Positions 41,393 through 52,146 of a stretch of DNA of 64,000 bases are shown here, in pieces. The notes under the pieces were generated by a model. That model was not told where the DNA came from and did no database searches. It saw only the letters and a list, made by a program, of their open reading frames with translations. This DNA is from Rhizodiscina lignyota. Lineage: Eukaryota > Ascomycota > Dothideomycetes > Aulographales > Rhizodiscinaceae. Every line of letters begins with the position of its first letter. Positions within the stretch are counted from its first letter, which is position 1. The translations under genes and the position numbers were made by a program. Where the stretch lies: assembly GCA_010015805.1 (NCBI GenBank), contig ML978138.1, positions 1-64,000 on the forward strand. The letters are read 5' to 3'.

Positions 41393-41960
41393 ATGGCAGG
41401 AGACGGGCATGGTCATGGCCATGGCTACGTGCCCGGTAAAGGTGGACATGGAAAGATCCCGTATGTCGACTCGACTCCCTCCTTCTCCCACTCAATGCCC
41501 TCCGAGATGCCTAAGCTCCGTAGCTGATATTCAGAGTCATTCTGTTAAATCAATTACTAACTCTGTCTTTTGCCAGATACCCTACGCACGTCTGGTCGCC
41601 AGCTGGTGGTTGGGTCCGTCCCTCCCCTCATCCCTGCAATCGCGCCTCTTGAAGCAAACGAGCTAATCTCCATTGAAGTACGCACAACCGAAGAACTGGA
41701 AATCGAATACGGCAATAGTGGCGGCGGTTATGTTTGGCTTATGTTGCATCACATGGACTGCGAGTGCGAGACTAGAGGAAAGGCCTCGAATGCCTGAGCC
41801 AGGGCGATTCTATCCCAGCAGATAGTACGTTCTTCTGCACGTCTCGGCACTTGGAGAATGAAGTTGCTGACTTGATTATAGTTGGAGCAAGCAGATCATC
41901 GAGCACGAAAAGAAGCAGAAAGAACTGGCAGCTGCACAAACGTCATCGGAATCATCATAG
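41393..41960 (+). CDS. Small mitochondrial complex-I-type subunit
   Basis: Four short exons: 41393-41460, 41577-41613, 41679-41824 and 41882-41960 (introns 116, 65 and 57 nt), 109 aa; too fragmented to show as one ORF. The protein begins with a His/Gly-rich stretch (MAGDGHGHGHGYVPGKGG), then IPYPTHVWSPAGGWYAQP, one transmembrane helix (NTAIVAAVMFGLCCITWTA), RLEERPRMPEPGRFYPSRYW and a Lys/Glu-rich tail. Length, single helix and the WSPAGGWY motif fit small fungal NADH:ubiquinone oxidoreductase accessory subunits (NDUFB/NUUM-type); the exact subunit name is not certain. Intron 2 has a weak donor (GTCCGT). It sits 272 bp from, and divergent to, mrpl3, another mitochondrial gene. Confidence 0.75.
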
Positions 41961-42055
41961 AGCTGTACATATCATGGGCTGTGGCGTTACCTGGCTGTCA
42001 ACAATGAAGCAACTTTGCAAACAAGACTGAACAAATATGCAATTGATCCATGAGT

Positions 42056-43323
42056 CTAATTTCGATCTAGTGGTAACAAATCCGACTGCAATTGTACTCT
42101 CAACGCCGAACAGCGTTCCTCATATCGTCTACATCTCTCACCAAAGTCAATGCCATTCCAGCGGTCAGCTTCCAGTTTTGGCATCCCTATCTGCTCGATT
42201 GCAACGCCTGCTACGACCGAGCCATATGCAGCAGCCATCTCTGGAGTATGTCCGTTTATAAGAGCCATCGCCAGCCCTCCAAGGAAAGTATTACCTCCGC
42301 CTGTAGGATCGATAACTGCGCCCGTGTCGGATGAATGGTATGCAGGAAGCCAAGTATTTTGAATCTGGCCGTTTTCCAAACGACGAACGATACAGCAGCC
42401 ATCCTTTCCTGCTCGCACAACAATGCTTCCTTCCCTCAATGGACCAATGCCAACGTTGATCATTTGAGAAGCTAAAGTCTCAACAACTTCTCTCTGCACA
42501 TACCCGTTCCGATCGACCTCTGCTTCTTTGCCAAAGAATCCAGCAAGCTCCACGTGATTCGGACTGATGCAATCAATCATGTTGAGAGCCTTTCTGCAAT
42601 TATCCCATTCTGACGGAATACATAGATCCGGAACTGGTTCCCAAATAAACATTGGCCGTACTGATTCATCCTTGAAGCTCCTCTCTTCTCGCAACCTGTC
42701 TCTCCTCTGCATAATCCCGTTAACAAGAGACATGCATCTCGTCGACTGGCAAATCAAATGGAAACTCTTGCTCATCAGCAACTCTGTCGTAAGGTTCGTC
42801 TCATCAAGCCGAAGTTTTGGGGTTGTGTATCTGAACGCGCGCTGTTCTCCCGCTCCGTAGCCATTCCATCCGCGAGTGGTGAGCCGTTCGGGAGTGGGAC
42901 GGAACAGACAACTCGTGTCCCACTGTTCAATTTCCCTCCGCATGGAGTCAGGAAAGTCAGATCCACAATCTACTATCCAGCCCACTAAGCGTGATCGCCT
43001 GGAACCGGCAAAGATACGAGCCCCGAGAGCTGTGTAGCTGCCTGCTCCGCCCATGATGTCTGTCAAGACGCGGCCATTGCCAGGCTTTTCAGGCAATTTT
43101 GAAGTAGCTGCCGCCGATTGGATGCTTCCATTACTGCCGATGGATGAATTTTGTTGCTGCCTGTTGCCGTAATCATTTTCCAGTGGAATGTCTGAATCGA
43201 AGTGTATCTCGTCTTGAAAGTGTCAGATGTGGAAGTAGAGGGGAATTGAGTATTGTACAGACCTATAATGAACATGCCCAAAGTACAGACATCTACACCT
43301 GAGCTTGAAACATCGACATCCAT
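42056..43323 (-). CDS. Mak32-like PfkB-family protein
   Basis: Exon 1 (43263-43323) encodes MDVDVSSSGVDVCTLGMFII; after a 50-nt intron, exon 2 (42056-43212) continues with DEIHFDSDIP; 405 aa. CTLGMFIIDEI and the later GGAGSYTALGARIF are the Mak32 version of the PfkB N-terminus. The C-terminal signature is DPTGGGNTFLGG, where canonical PfkB kinases have GAGD: the catalytic Asp is Asn here. Yeast Mak32 is needed for maintenance of the M1 satellite dsRNA but its biochemical activity is unknown; the Asn suggests altered or absent kinase activity. The protein is soluble, with no targeting signal. Confidence 0.85.
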
Positions 43324-43656
43324 CTTGAATTAAGCCAGGATCTATTTATGACATATCAATTTGGTGGTTAGGGCAGGGTCCGTTGCTGATGCGCAGGTTC
43401 GAAGTGGTCAGAGCTTCTCCGGCCGCGATCTTGAACTCTGACCTTCAGCCCTCATTATTTCCACTTTCCATCCCTTCGTACACCGCCGCTACTCTTCTCC
43501 CTCGTACGCGGCTGCGGTGTATGATCACTCCACTCCACCCGAACGCGGAGTCAATCCCATCTATTCGGTCCTTCTACACAGTGACCCTGGCATCCCCTTG
43601 CTTCTTGCGCTGGCAATCGGCGTACGCGCAGCTCGTCCCCGCAAGAGCAGGCAGCC
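43324..43656. promoter_or_regulatory. Divergent upstream region of mak32-like and cap genes
   Basis: A 333-bp region between two divergent starts, CT-rich on the plus strand near 43440-43510, as is common upstream of highly expressed fungal genes. No specific site is claimed. Confidence 0.4.
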
Positions 43657-45600
43657 ATGGCATCGGGCACCAGCAATATGAATAACTTGACGACGCTGAT
43701 CAAGCGGTAAGATTCTCTCTACTTCCTGCTCAACCACTTCTTCGCAAAAACAACCCCAGCGCCAGCAAGCAACATGAGCATTACTTCAAGCCGCAGAATC
43801 TCAGCGCCAGTCCATATACAAGAGTCCCCACTGACGCAGCTTCTCACCAGACTCGAGGCTGCGACGAGCCGACTGGAAGACATTGCCTCGTCTTCCGAAC
43901 AACCTGCCCCCACGACAAATGGAACAACTACTACAGCCGCTACTTCAGGGCCTTCCGCCCCCCAGTCGCAATCTCCAGCACCCGCCAAAGAGCCGCCAAA
44001 GGAGGAGCTCCCACAGTCAATTGAGGACTTTGATACCTTGCTTAATGGAGACGTGAAGGCGTGGACCGACCTGAGTACAGCATTTGGCGGAGTAATTGCA
44101 GAGCAGGTATGTAGTCTTACATGGCCAATATGAACAATGAACTTCTTGTGAAAGAGCGCATATGCTGACGAATTCGTGTCATCAACAGGCCACAGCAGTA
44201 TCCCGCGCATTCGCTGCTCAACGGCAGTTCCTTCTCATTTCGACCAAGGCGAAGAAGCCGGATATGACTTCAACCACGTTCATGGATATCCTCAAAGACT
44301 TGCAAACGGAGATGATGAAGGCCGACGACATTAGACAGAGCAATCGCGCGTCCCCGCAGAAAGACCATCTTGCAATGGTTGCTGATGGTGTCGGTGCGTT
44401 GGGCTGGATAACAATGGAGCGGAGTCCAAAGCCCGCAGATTACGTGCAAGACTTGTTTGGTGGCGCGCAGATGTACGGGAACAAGGTGCTGAAGGAGTTC
44501 AAGGACAAGTGAGTTGGCTTTCGATCATGGCTGGGTCGAGGCTAATTACAGCAAACAGGGACTCGCAGCAGACGGAATGGGTTCAAGCATTCTACAAGCT
44601 GTTCAAATCACTCGTCGTATACATTAAACAGCACCACAATACCGGCGTCAACTGGAATCCGCAGGGCATGGAAGCAGCAGAGGCGCTCAAGCAAGTCCAA
44701 TCCCAGCCTGCAAACGGTACCGCGAAGCCCGCACCCACGCCATCCGGAGGCGCACCACCTCCACCCCCTCCGCCATTACCACCACCAGACTTTGGCAGCG
44801 CACCGCCTCCGCCTCCTCCTCCACCTGCTGCTGGCTCTGCTAAATCAGCGCCAGACATGGGTGCCGTGTTCGATCAGCTGAATCAAGGCGAATCCGTCAC
44901 CAAGAGCTTGAAGAAGGTTGATGCTAGCCAGATGACACATAAGAACCCTTCACTACGCGCTGCTGCGCCCGTTCCAACGCGAAGTGATAGCAGCAGCAGT
45001 ATTGGAAGGAAGAGTCCAACACCGCCAGGGAAGAAACCAAAGCCGGAGAGCATGCGTCAGAAAAAGCCTCCGAGGAAAGAGCTGGATGGTAATAAATGGA
45101 TCATTGTAAGTTGGGTGCTTTGAGCCGATGCTGAAGCCGATACTGACAGTGGATATTAGGAGAACTTTGACAATCCTTCCGAACCTGTCGAGATACCTGC
45201 AGAAATCAACCACTCTATCCTCGTCACAAAATGTACCCGCACAACACTGCGCATCAATGGCAAAGCAAACGCAATCTCCATCGACAACTCACCGCGCACA
45301 TCTCTCATCCTCGACTCCCTCGTCTCTTCCGTCGACGTGATCAAATGCCCGAACTTCGCGCTCCAAATCCTCGGCACCGTGCCTACCGTCTTGCTCGATC
45401 AGGTCGACAGCGCGACGCTGTATCTCTCCAAAGATAGCTTGAGCACCGAAATTTTCACGTCCAAGTCCTCGGGTGTGAACGTCAATCTGCCACCTGAAGA
45501 CGAGGATGGCGATTACAGGGAGTGTCCGGCGCCAGAGCAGTTCCGCAGCTATGTTAAGAACGGGCAGCTTGTTAGTGAGATTGTTGAGCATGCTGGGTAA
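43657..45600 (+). CDS. cap1: Adenylyl cyclase-associated protein (CAP/Srv2)
   Basis: Five exons: 43657-43706, 43851-44106, 44189-44508, 44559-45105 and 45160-45600 (introns 144, 82, 50, 50 and 54 nt... the four introns between them all have GT-AG ends), 537 aa. The N-terminus LTTLIKRLEAATSRLEDIA is the cyclase-binding coiled helix. The helical CAP-N domain follows (to about residue 225; DFDTLLNGDVKAW, LGWITMERSPKPADYV). Two polyproline runs lie at about residues 270-300, then a WH2-like actin-binding stretch (SLKKVDASQMTHKNPSLR). The C-terminal CARP beta-helix (about residues 390-537) contains TTLRINGKANAISIDN. CAP recycles cofilin-bound actin and couples Ras to cAMP in yeast. Nothing appears broken. 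The first intron, 144 nt, is long for this genome. Confidence 0.95.
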
Positions 45601-47051
45601 TTGTGAAAAGTGTTCCTGCGCGCCATTGCTTCGGTTTTCCCGTTCGCCTTCGCCCTTGTGTTCGCATCAAGTTTGGAGAATGAGCGTTGAGGCACGCTTG
45701 TTTGGTGATTGGGCTTTTGAGCGGAGAGGGCTTGAGTCGACCGGCTGTGTTCTTGTACAGTTGTATGTAGATTAATCCCTTCAGAAAAGGCTTGTGTCCT
45801 GATCAATCTTACCCTTTCGTCCGTATAAGATGCTATCGAATTGAAAATTAATCAACTTGGTGGGCCTGGGAGTTTGAGCCCCTTTCATGTCAGTATCTGC
45901 AGTCGTCAACGCCACAATTCAAAACAACGTCACAGCGGAATCCTTCTCGCTCGAAGGGGTACCGCATTTGACTTAGACTACAGCAATGGATCTTATCAAA
46001 TTATCAAGCATCAATATCACAATCCTCCCAGTCGGCGCTTGGTCGGCGTTAATCAGCAAGCATTCCCACTCTCGGCAGAAATGATGTGATTGTTGCGACG
46101 CGGTGGGAACGCGCTGACAGAGAGCGCGGAGAGAATTTCCGCTGTACACCAGTTTTGCCAACGTGCTGTGGCGTATGTATTATTGATCAGTGGTGCAAAA
46201 ATCATCCGATTGGGGGAGGCGGAAGGAGCCTATTGGAGTGTAATTCTAACTTCTTTGACTTCTGCTCGGGTAACTAGCCGTAAATGGCTTAAAGTCTTGT
46301 TTGGCAATTATTCATTCGTCGCCCGAAATGCTCGAAACCACTGTACGTTACAACAACTTATTTTGAACTACCTCCTATGAAAAGTACTACAGGTACCAAC
46401 CAAACAGACATACCCAATTCCCTGTGACCTGCATACGTTACGGTGGGACAACTGCTTGTCGAGAAAGACATTTGCTTAAAGGCAATCGACGTCTATGCCA
46501 AATCGATATACATATACGTACTTCCAAGCTTCGTAGATATCGAGCCCATGAAGGAAACTGCCAAAATTGAAACCCATTCTTCACAAATCTATGGTATCAA
46601 AATAACTATCCATAGTCAAAGCAATGCTGATTATGAGAAAGGTGTAAAGAATTGATTCCATTTTCAGCTCCACCCTCGTTGAACAGCCGAGCGGACACCC
46701 ATTCCGCTCTACAGTTGACGCTAGCAGCAAGTCCCTTGTTTCCAGCTTGAATTCTAAACAGCGCTGACAAAACATCTCGCAGAAGTTTTAGTTTCAGCCA
46801 CCGACATGTTTATTACGGCAGAGTGGAGACGTGCTGATTTCCGATTTCATCGGTCTATCGGAGGCGCCCCACTGTCGCTGGCTATGGACAGGAAAGTATA
46901 TATTCAGTTGAAAATCATAGCTTTCAGTCTCTATTCAGATTCCATTCAAATCAGGCTCGCCAATCTCCTCAAGCATTCCATCAAAAAAGTCTACACGAGC
47001 TTGTCATTAGCATTGACCATTTCCCCAACCAGTCCTTAATCCTCAGAAGCA
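45601..47051. other. 1.45-kb gene-free stretch
   Basis: AT-richer than its flanks from about 46280 to 47040, with only short featureless frames on both strands. A TATA-like GTATATATTC lies near 46894-46903, about 150 bp before the NmrA-like gene. Confidence 0.5.
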
Positions 47052-48079
47052 ATGGCGCCTCAAATCAAGTCTGTCGTGATCATTGGTGTATGGTCTCCCA
47101 ATCAAGCTTTTATGGATGAAAACTGACGCAAACCCAAGGCTGGTGGTAACCTTGGCAAAGGTGTTTTGTCCGCATTCCTCAATTCGGGGCTGCAAGTCTC
47201 CGTCATCAGCAGACCAGAATCGAAGTCTACATTCCCGTAAGTCAATCAGCAACCGTCTCGCGGAATCGAACATCGATTGACTTATACACCAACAGACCCA
47301 GTGTGAACGTCATCAAATCCACATATGATCCAGCCGAACTGCGTTCCGCCTTTCTCGGCCAGGATGCTCTCGTCTGCCTCATCTCCAATTTCGCCCTCGC
47401 AGATCAAAAGACGATCATTGACGCCGCCGCAGCCGCTGGTATACAATGGTTCATCCCATCCGAGTTCGGCAGCAACACAACTGACAAGGCACTGACCGAT
47501 TACTGTTCACCTTGTTTCGACCACAAGACCGAGACGGTAAAATATGCTCGGAGCAAGGAGAGCGCAGGAATGAACTGGACCGCATTCATCACAGGATTCT
47601 TCTTCGAATGGGGTCTCGAGAAGAAGTTCTTTGGCTTCGACCCCGAGTCGAAGAGCGCGGAGATATGGAACACGGGCAACGAACGGTTCAGCACAACCAA
47701 CCTGCCAACGATCGGGAAGGCAATTGTCAATCTGCTTACATCGCCGGAGAAGCTGGAGGCGTGCAAGAACCGCTATGTCCTCATTAGCTCGTACACCACG
47801 ACGCAGAACGAGGTGCTCAAGACGTTCGAAAAGGTTACCGGGGAGAAGTGGGCGGTAACTCATGTCGATGCGGAGAAGCGTGGGAAGGAAGGCCAGGACA
47901 TGCTTGCGAGAGGCATGTTTGGGTTAGCTGCGTTTCAAAACGTGCTTCTCGGAGCAGTCTATGGGAAGCAGCAGCTTGGAGATCATACGAAGGGCAAGAT
48001 GGATAATGATCTGCTGCTTCCAGGTAACAATGAGGATATGGAGAAACAGTTGAGCCATATCATGGCAGAGCTGAAATAG
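47052..48079 (+). CDS. NmrA-like NAD(P)-binding protein
   Basis: Exons 47052-47087, 47139-47236 and 47296-48079 (introns 51 and 59 nt), 305 aa. Exon 1 ends inside the Rossmann loop: VVIIG joins AGGNLGKGVL, giving the GxGGNxG type nucleotide motif. FIPSEFGSNT and the C-terminal helical part match isoflavone-reductase-like/NmrA-family proteins of fungi. Members either reduce small molecules or sense NAD(P); no catalytic Tyr-Lys pair of SDR type is present. The substrate is unknown. Confidence 0.88.
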
Positions 48080-48248
48080 TACAGTCTGGCTGACAAAATG
48101 AAATAAATGCTTATTCAATTCGGAATCAAGCGTTAGCAAACCACTTGTATTGGCTTGAACTGCGTAAATTTCCAATGTGATACCCGGGTATTGTAATCTG
48201 GCCCAAACGCCGAATTGGTTTGGAGAATTAGGGAAACTACAAAATCTT

Positions 48249-49386
48249 TCAAAGGAACATTGCCATAAGTCTGTCGTCGACAGGCTTGCCGTCGACGATA
48301 TGTTGATTCGTGTCTTTGCGTGCTGGGCTGTTATGTCTGGGGGATGTTAGATTACTTGTCAGAATCGATGGGGTGAGAACTTACGCAAAGAATAAAATCT
48401 TGATTGCGATGGCCAACCCAGCGTGAAGGGCCACAACAACGACGAGAAGGATTTTGGATGTTCGGACATCAGTTGCGCTGAGGATCGGATAGCTGGACAA
48501 CAAGTCAGTGTCTCGATGGCGATTTTCAAGACGGTCAACCCACAGATTGCGGAAAAGGAACAATGCAGAAACGGCAAAGCCAACGCCCACGAAGATGAAG
48601 TTCAAGACTGGGTCCTGTTAGCAAGCTGCACATATTGCAATGTCAGTCAAACTCACTGTTCAGTGGTGACCATGAGATGAGCGCAACTGGAATCCAGATA
48701 ATATTTGCGTATCCATAAAGTGCCCAACACTCCAGCAGATTCGCAGACTCGCTACCGAACCACTTGAGCGTAGCCCAGAGTCCGATTGGAATGACCGCAG
48801 TGTAACCATAGATCAAACCCGCGCCTCCACTCAACAGCCGAAAGTCGTACGGGAAGTGATCCTTCCCCTGATATGCCAGATAATCATTAATTGTGCCAGT
48901 CACAAATAGTATCATGACCACTGTTGTAGCGATCCAGAAGGGGCCGTACAGGTCGGGGTTGCCGTCAAGCACATCGAGGAAGTTGGCACGCGGAAAGATG
49001 GCGGCGTAGCATCGTCGCAGGACTTCGTTGGTATCGACGTCGAAGAATTGAGCGTAGAAGGAGATGGACCACAGGAGGCGCTTGTTCGAGCCCGAGCCGG
49101 AGCCACGAGTCGCAGGGCCGGGGAGGAAGCCTGCGCCTGTGTCGGGTTGGATTTTCGCGCCGGGCTGGTTGTTGTTGTTGAAGTCTGCGATGGTCAATAA
49201 GGGTATTACACGTAAACTTCAGTAGGTGGGGCGTACTGGAAGGATGGAATTCGAGGTCGTCTTGTAAGTCTGTATGACCTAGGTCGCCCTGAGTAGCGTG
49301 TCAGATAATTGCGCGACAGTCATAGAGTGAAGAGAACGTGCCTCCTGATCCACATCAACAACAACATCGTAGCCTCTGTTAGCCAT
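48249..49386 (-). CDS. Yip1-domain Golgi membrane protein (YIPF1/2-like)
   Basis: Five exons: 49342-49386, 49237-49288, 48657-49184, 48385-48607 and 48249-48336; 311 aa, all phases consistent. The N-terminus is acidic and soluble (MANRGYDVVVDVDQEGDL), followed by an Asn/Gly-rich stretch and then five hydrophobic helices with DLYGPFWIATTVVMILF, the YIP1 hallmark, and YGYTAVIPIGLWATLKW. Intron 1 (49289-49341) starts with GCACGT: a GC-AG intron. The last exon, after a 48-nt intron with a GTAAGT donor and a TCTAAC branch, adds about 28 residues past an otherwise immediate TAA. Yip1-family proteins bind prenylated Rab GTPases and work in ER-Golgi transport. Confidence 0.88.
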
Positions 49387-50053
49387 TGCGGTGAGTTCCT
49401 GAGGGACTGGTGAGGAATGATATCTCGGTGAATGTCGTCGTGAAGCTTGCCTGGAGAAGAGCTCAGCATAGGGCGACGTGACGAAAAGCTGTCTTAGTCA
49501 TCCATCGCCGCACCACATGCACCTCCGAAGCTTGAGCGTCGCTTTGCAAGTAGTCTCACTCCAAATCGATATATTATATCCCAGGCTATTCAAATCAATC
49601 ATAAGGTTGAATCAAGGTGAGCAACTGGAGATACTATCTGACTTGTGGGCTGCTAGAGTCGTCAAATGCTGCCATATCCTCACCCTCGCAGAATTAACAC
49701 TGGAACGAGCAGGACTGACACTTCAAGGCAAGCCATACCATTTCCGAAAGCTCAGCCGTATGTTCTTTGGGGTGCATTTATGTAATACTAAGCCGTTCAA
49801 ACCCTTGAAACATTTTCTTGGCTCTGTAAGGTACATATGCAACCTGCTCAATGTCTGCATCTGTCAACAAAATGTCACCTTTCAGCTACTCCACTTCCTT
49901 TTGGCTCGAGGGTAGTCCTTCGAAGTCCTTTCCAATGAATCCAGCCAGTTCTATCCATCGGCAAACCCCAACTCCACAACTCGATGCTCCGGACGCCGAG
50001 GAATGCTAGATCAACCCGGTACACCGATGAAGCCTTTCTCCATCTGTCTATGC
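49387..50053. other. Intergenic region, no gene seen
   Basis: Upstream of the Yip1 gene and downstream of the acyltransferase. A 145-codon plus-strand open frame at 49478-49915 lacks coding character. Confidence 0.55.
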
Positions 50054-51580
50054 TCATCCCACAATCCTCTTAGTAAACTGCCCCAACCCTCCGACCAACC
50101 TCTCTCTATCCCGCGCCTCAAAACCCAACTGCACTTCCCAATCCGACTCCACGCCCTTTCGCCTCGGAAAAACGCACGCATACCCCACAGCCGGAGCATG
50201 CGGTTTCCGATAGAACTCCGGCTTCGCTGAGCAGGCACCTCTAATATCCCACTGCGTATCCATGCCAAAGTCCGTCCACGAGCTGCATATCATGCCTGCA
50301 CCGCGCCGGATTGTCTCCACTTCGCCAATATTGCTGAGCCGGCGTACATCAGGAACTGATGCGAACAGTTTCGTGCGCTTTGACACGTACTCTTCGTCGA
50401 CAGCGTCAATCGCTGCCTTGATCTTGAGAGCGAGCTTTGCGAGTGTGTCGGGGGCTGTAGATACTACTTTAGCGAGTGGTACCTTGGCTATCGTATGCAA
50501 GACTGCGTTGCCTGGGAAGTAGTTCTCAGGAGCGATGCCGCGTGCACGGAGGTCTACTAGCGTTGCAAAAGTGCTCTCCTCGGTGAGGTCGAGGTGCGGC
50601 AGGCGAGCGAGCATTAGGTGGTGCCAAATCAGTGCAGTAAGACAAACAAAGCTTGAGAGCTTTGGGTGAACTGGGGTCGGCGGGGGATCCAATTCCATTT
50701 TTTCGTCATTGCCTGTCTTTCGTCGTCGCTTGCTGACAAAAGATAGCCAGAGTGACTGGTCTGCCTCGATCTGGGTATTGATTCGCTCTTTGAGGCCCTG
50801 AACGTATTCCCCGGAGAATACAAAGAAGCGCGACAGTGTATCTTCGCTGTGGTAGCGGAGTGGCTTTTCGTCATCGAGCTGGAAATATTCAGGACAATCG
50901 TGCAGAAGCGTCTTGATGTCCGCACTTGTCTCGACAGGAGTGCTTGGCCAAGGAGGACTCAAGTCAACACGATCTAAATCCAAGTTAACTCCCTCAAACT
51001 TGTGTTTGAAAGCAGGGTTTAGCGAATGACACGCGCGGCTCCACTCCTGCAGGACTTGGAACCTGGCCCCACCGTCGAGGACGGCATGATGAGTGCACAT
51101 GGCAACAGCAAGGCCCCCAGCGCAGAACGTAATCTGAGCCTTAAAAACGGGCATTGGCTCGTCGACATACGTTAGCGAAGGAGTGTTGAAGAAGAATTGA
51201 TCTTGCAGATACTTCGAAGGCATTCCCTCAAAGTAGTTGATGTTACTATATCCGGAAGGAAATTGGGCGTCGGTTAAGGTTGCCATAGTCAGTATGCGGT
51301 TGAGATCCTGTTGCTCCGGCCGACTCGATTGATATCTTACTTCTACCCGACCAACTAGCTGCTGGCTCTCGTTCGCTTGGGTTGGGGTCACGTGTCCGCA
51401 AAGAAAAGGCCAGCGTCGAAGAACACGTAGAAGGCCATCCTCCAACTGCTCTATGCCATGTTGCTGCTGTGTCGGGGAACAGTATGCAAACATGACCATC
51501 GTTCTCGTGTACGTACGAGCGCTGACCTGACCGAAAAGGTCAATTGGCAGGACTTTCAGCGGGTCTGTTGCGGTGGTCAT
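50054..51580 (-). CDS. HxxxD (BAHD/trichothecene-type) acyltransferase
   Basis: Single exon, 508 aa. The central catalytic motif is CTHHAVLDGGA near residue 164, giving His-X3-Asp. The second conserved BAHD motif, DFGWG in plants, appears here as TDFGMDTQWDIRG near residue 440. Other family features are LPIDLFGQ at the start and LVDLRARGIAPENYFPGN in the middle. Fungal relatives include the trichothecene 3-O-acetyltransferase-type proteins and many cluster-encoded transferases. It should move an acyl group from CoA to a hydroxyl or amine of a small molecule in the cytosol. An MFS exporter gene lies 566 bp upstream in the same direction, suggesting production or self-protection followed by export. 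Confidence 0.88.
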   Translation of the reverse strand: MTTATDPLKVLPIDLFGQVSARTYTRTMVMFAYCSPTQQQHGIEQLEDGLLRVLRRWPFLCGHVTPTQANESQQLVGRVEVRYQSSRPEQQDLNRILTMATLTDAQFPSGYSNINYFEGMPSKYLQDQFFFNTPSLTYVDEPMPVFKAQITFCAGGLAVAMCTHHAVLDGGARFQVLQEWSRACHSLNPAFKHKFEGVNLDLDRVDLSPPWPSTPVETSADIKTLLHDCPEYFQLDDEKPLRYHSEDTLSRFFVFSGEYVQGLKERINTQIEADQSLWLSFVSKRRRKTGNDEKMELDPPPTPVHPKLSSFVCLTALIWHHLMLARLPHLDLTEESTFATLVDLRARGIAPENYFPGNAVLHTIAKVPLAKVVSTAPDTLAKLALKIKAAIDAVDEEYVSKRTKLFASVPDVRRLSNIGEVETIRRGAGMICSSWTDFGMDTQWDIRGACSAKPEFYRKPHAPAVGYACVFPRRKGVESDWEVQLGFEARDRERLVGGLGQFTKRIVG

Positions 51581-52146
51581 TGTTGGGTCGTAAGTCTGAA
51601 AGAATTATTGACTCGGGTTGGTATTTGTAGGGCTGAAGAGAAAAAAGACTGATGAGTCTGAGAGCTGTGTATCATAGCAGTAGTAGGAAGAAAAAGTCCT
51701 CGAGGTGGTTGAAATTTAAGTATTGCTGAAGCTGGCCCGGCGCGAGAGAAACTAGTGAAGGAGAAGAAGGGAGTGAATGCTGGCTGGAGCCTCCCAACAC
51801 ACCAAATGTCCTTGTACTACGGCAGGTTGGAGGCTGGCGCTTAGTTCCTCTTTTGTGCGATGTTGTAAACAACTTGGCACGAATCACCGATTGCAGAGGG
51901 AGTATTCCGATCGAGTGGGCAGCGAGTACGCCAAAAGAAATGTATGACACCAAAGAACTTCACTTATTCGGAACACTCTTGGCAGGCCTTGATGGTGATG
52001 TTTCGATATTGTTGAGGACTCGGAAGATGCTTCAGGATATACCTCCTTCACCGTTCGTCAACTTAGAATTCAGCTTCGCACCGGTGCCGGCTGTCATTAT
52101 TATACGCTGAAACTGATAGGCAGATCTCGGTAGATCCCAAATATAT
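51581..52146. other. Acyltransferase upstream region
   Basis: 566 bp between two minus-strand genes. CT/AG-rich near 51690-51780. No gene seen. Confidence 0.5.
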
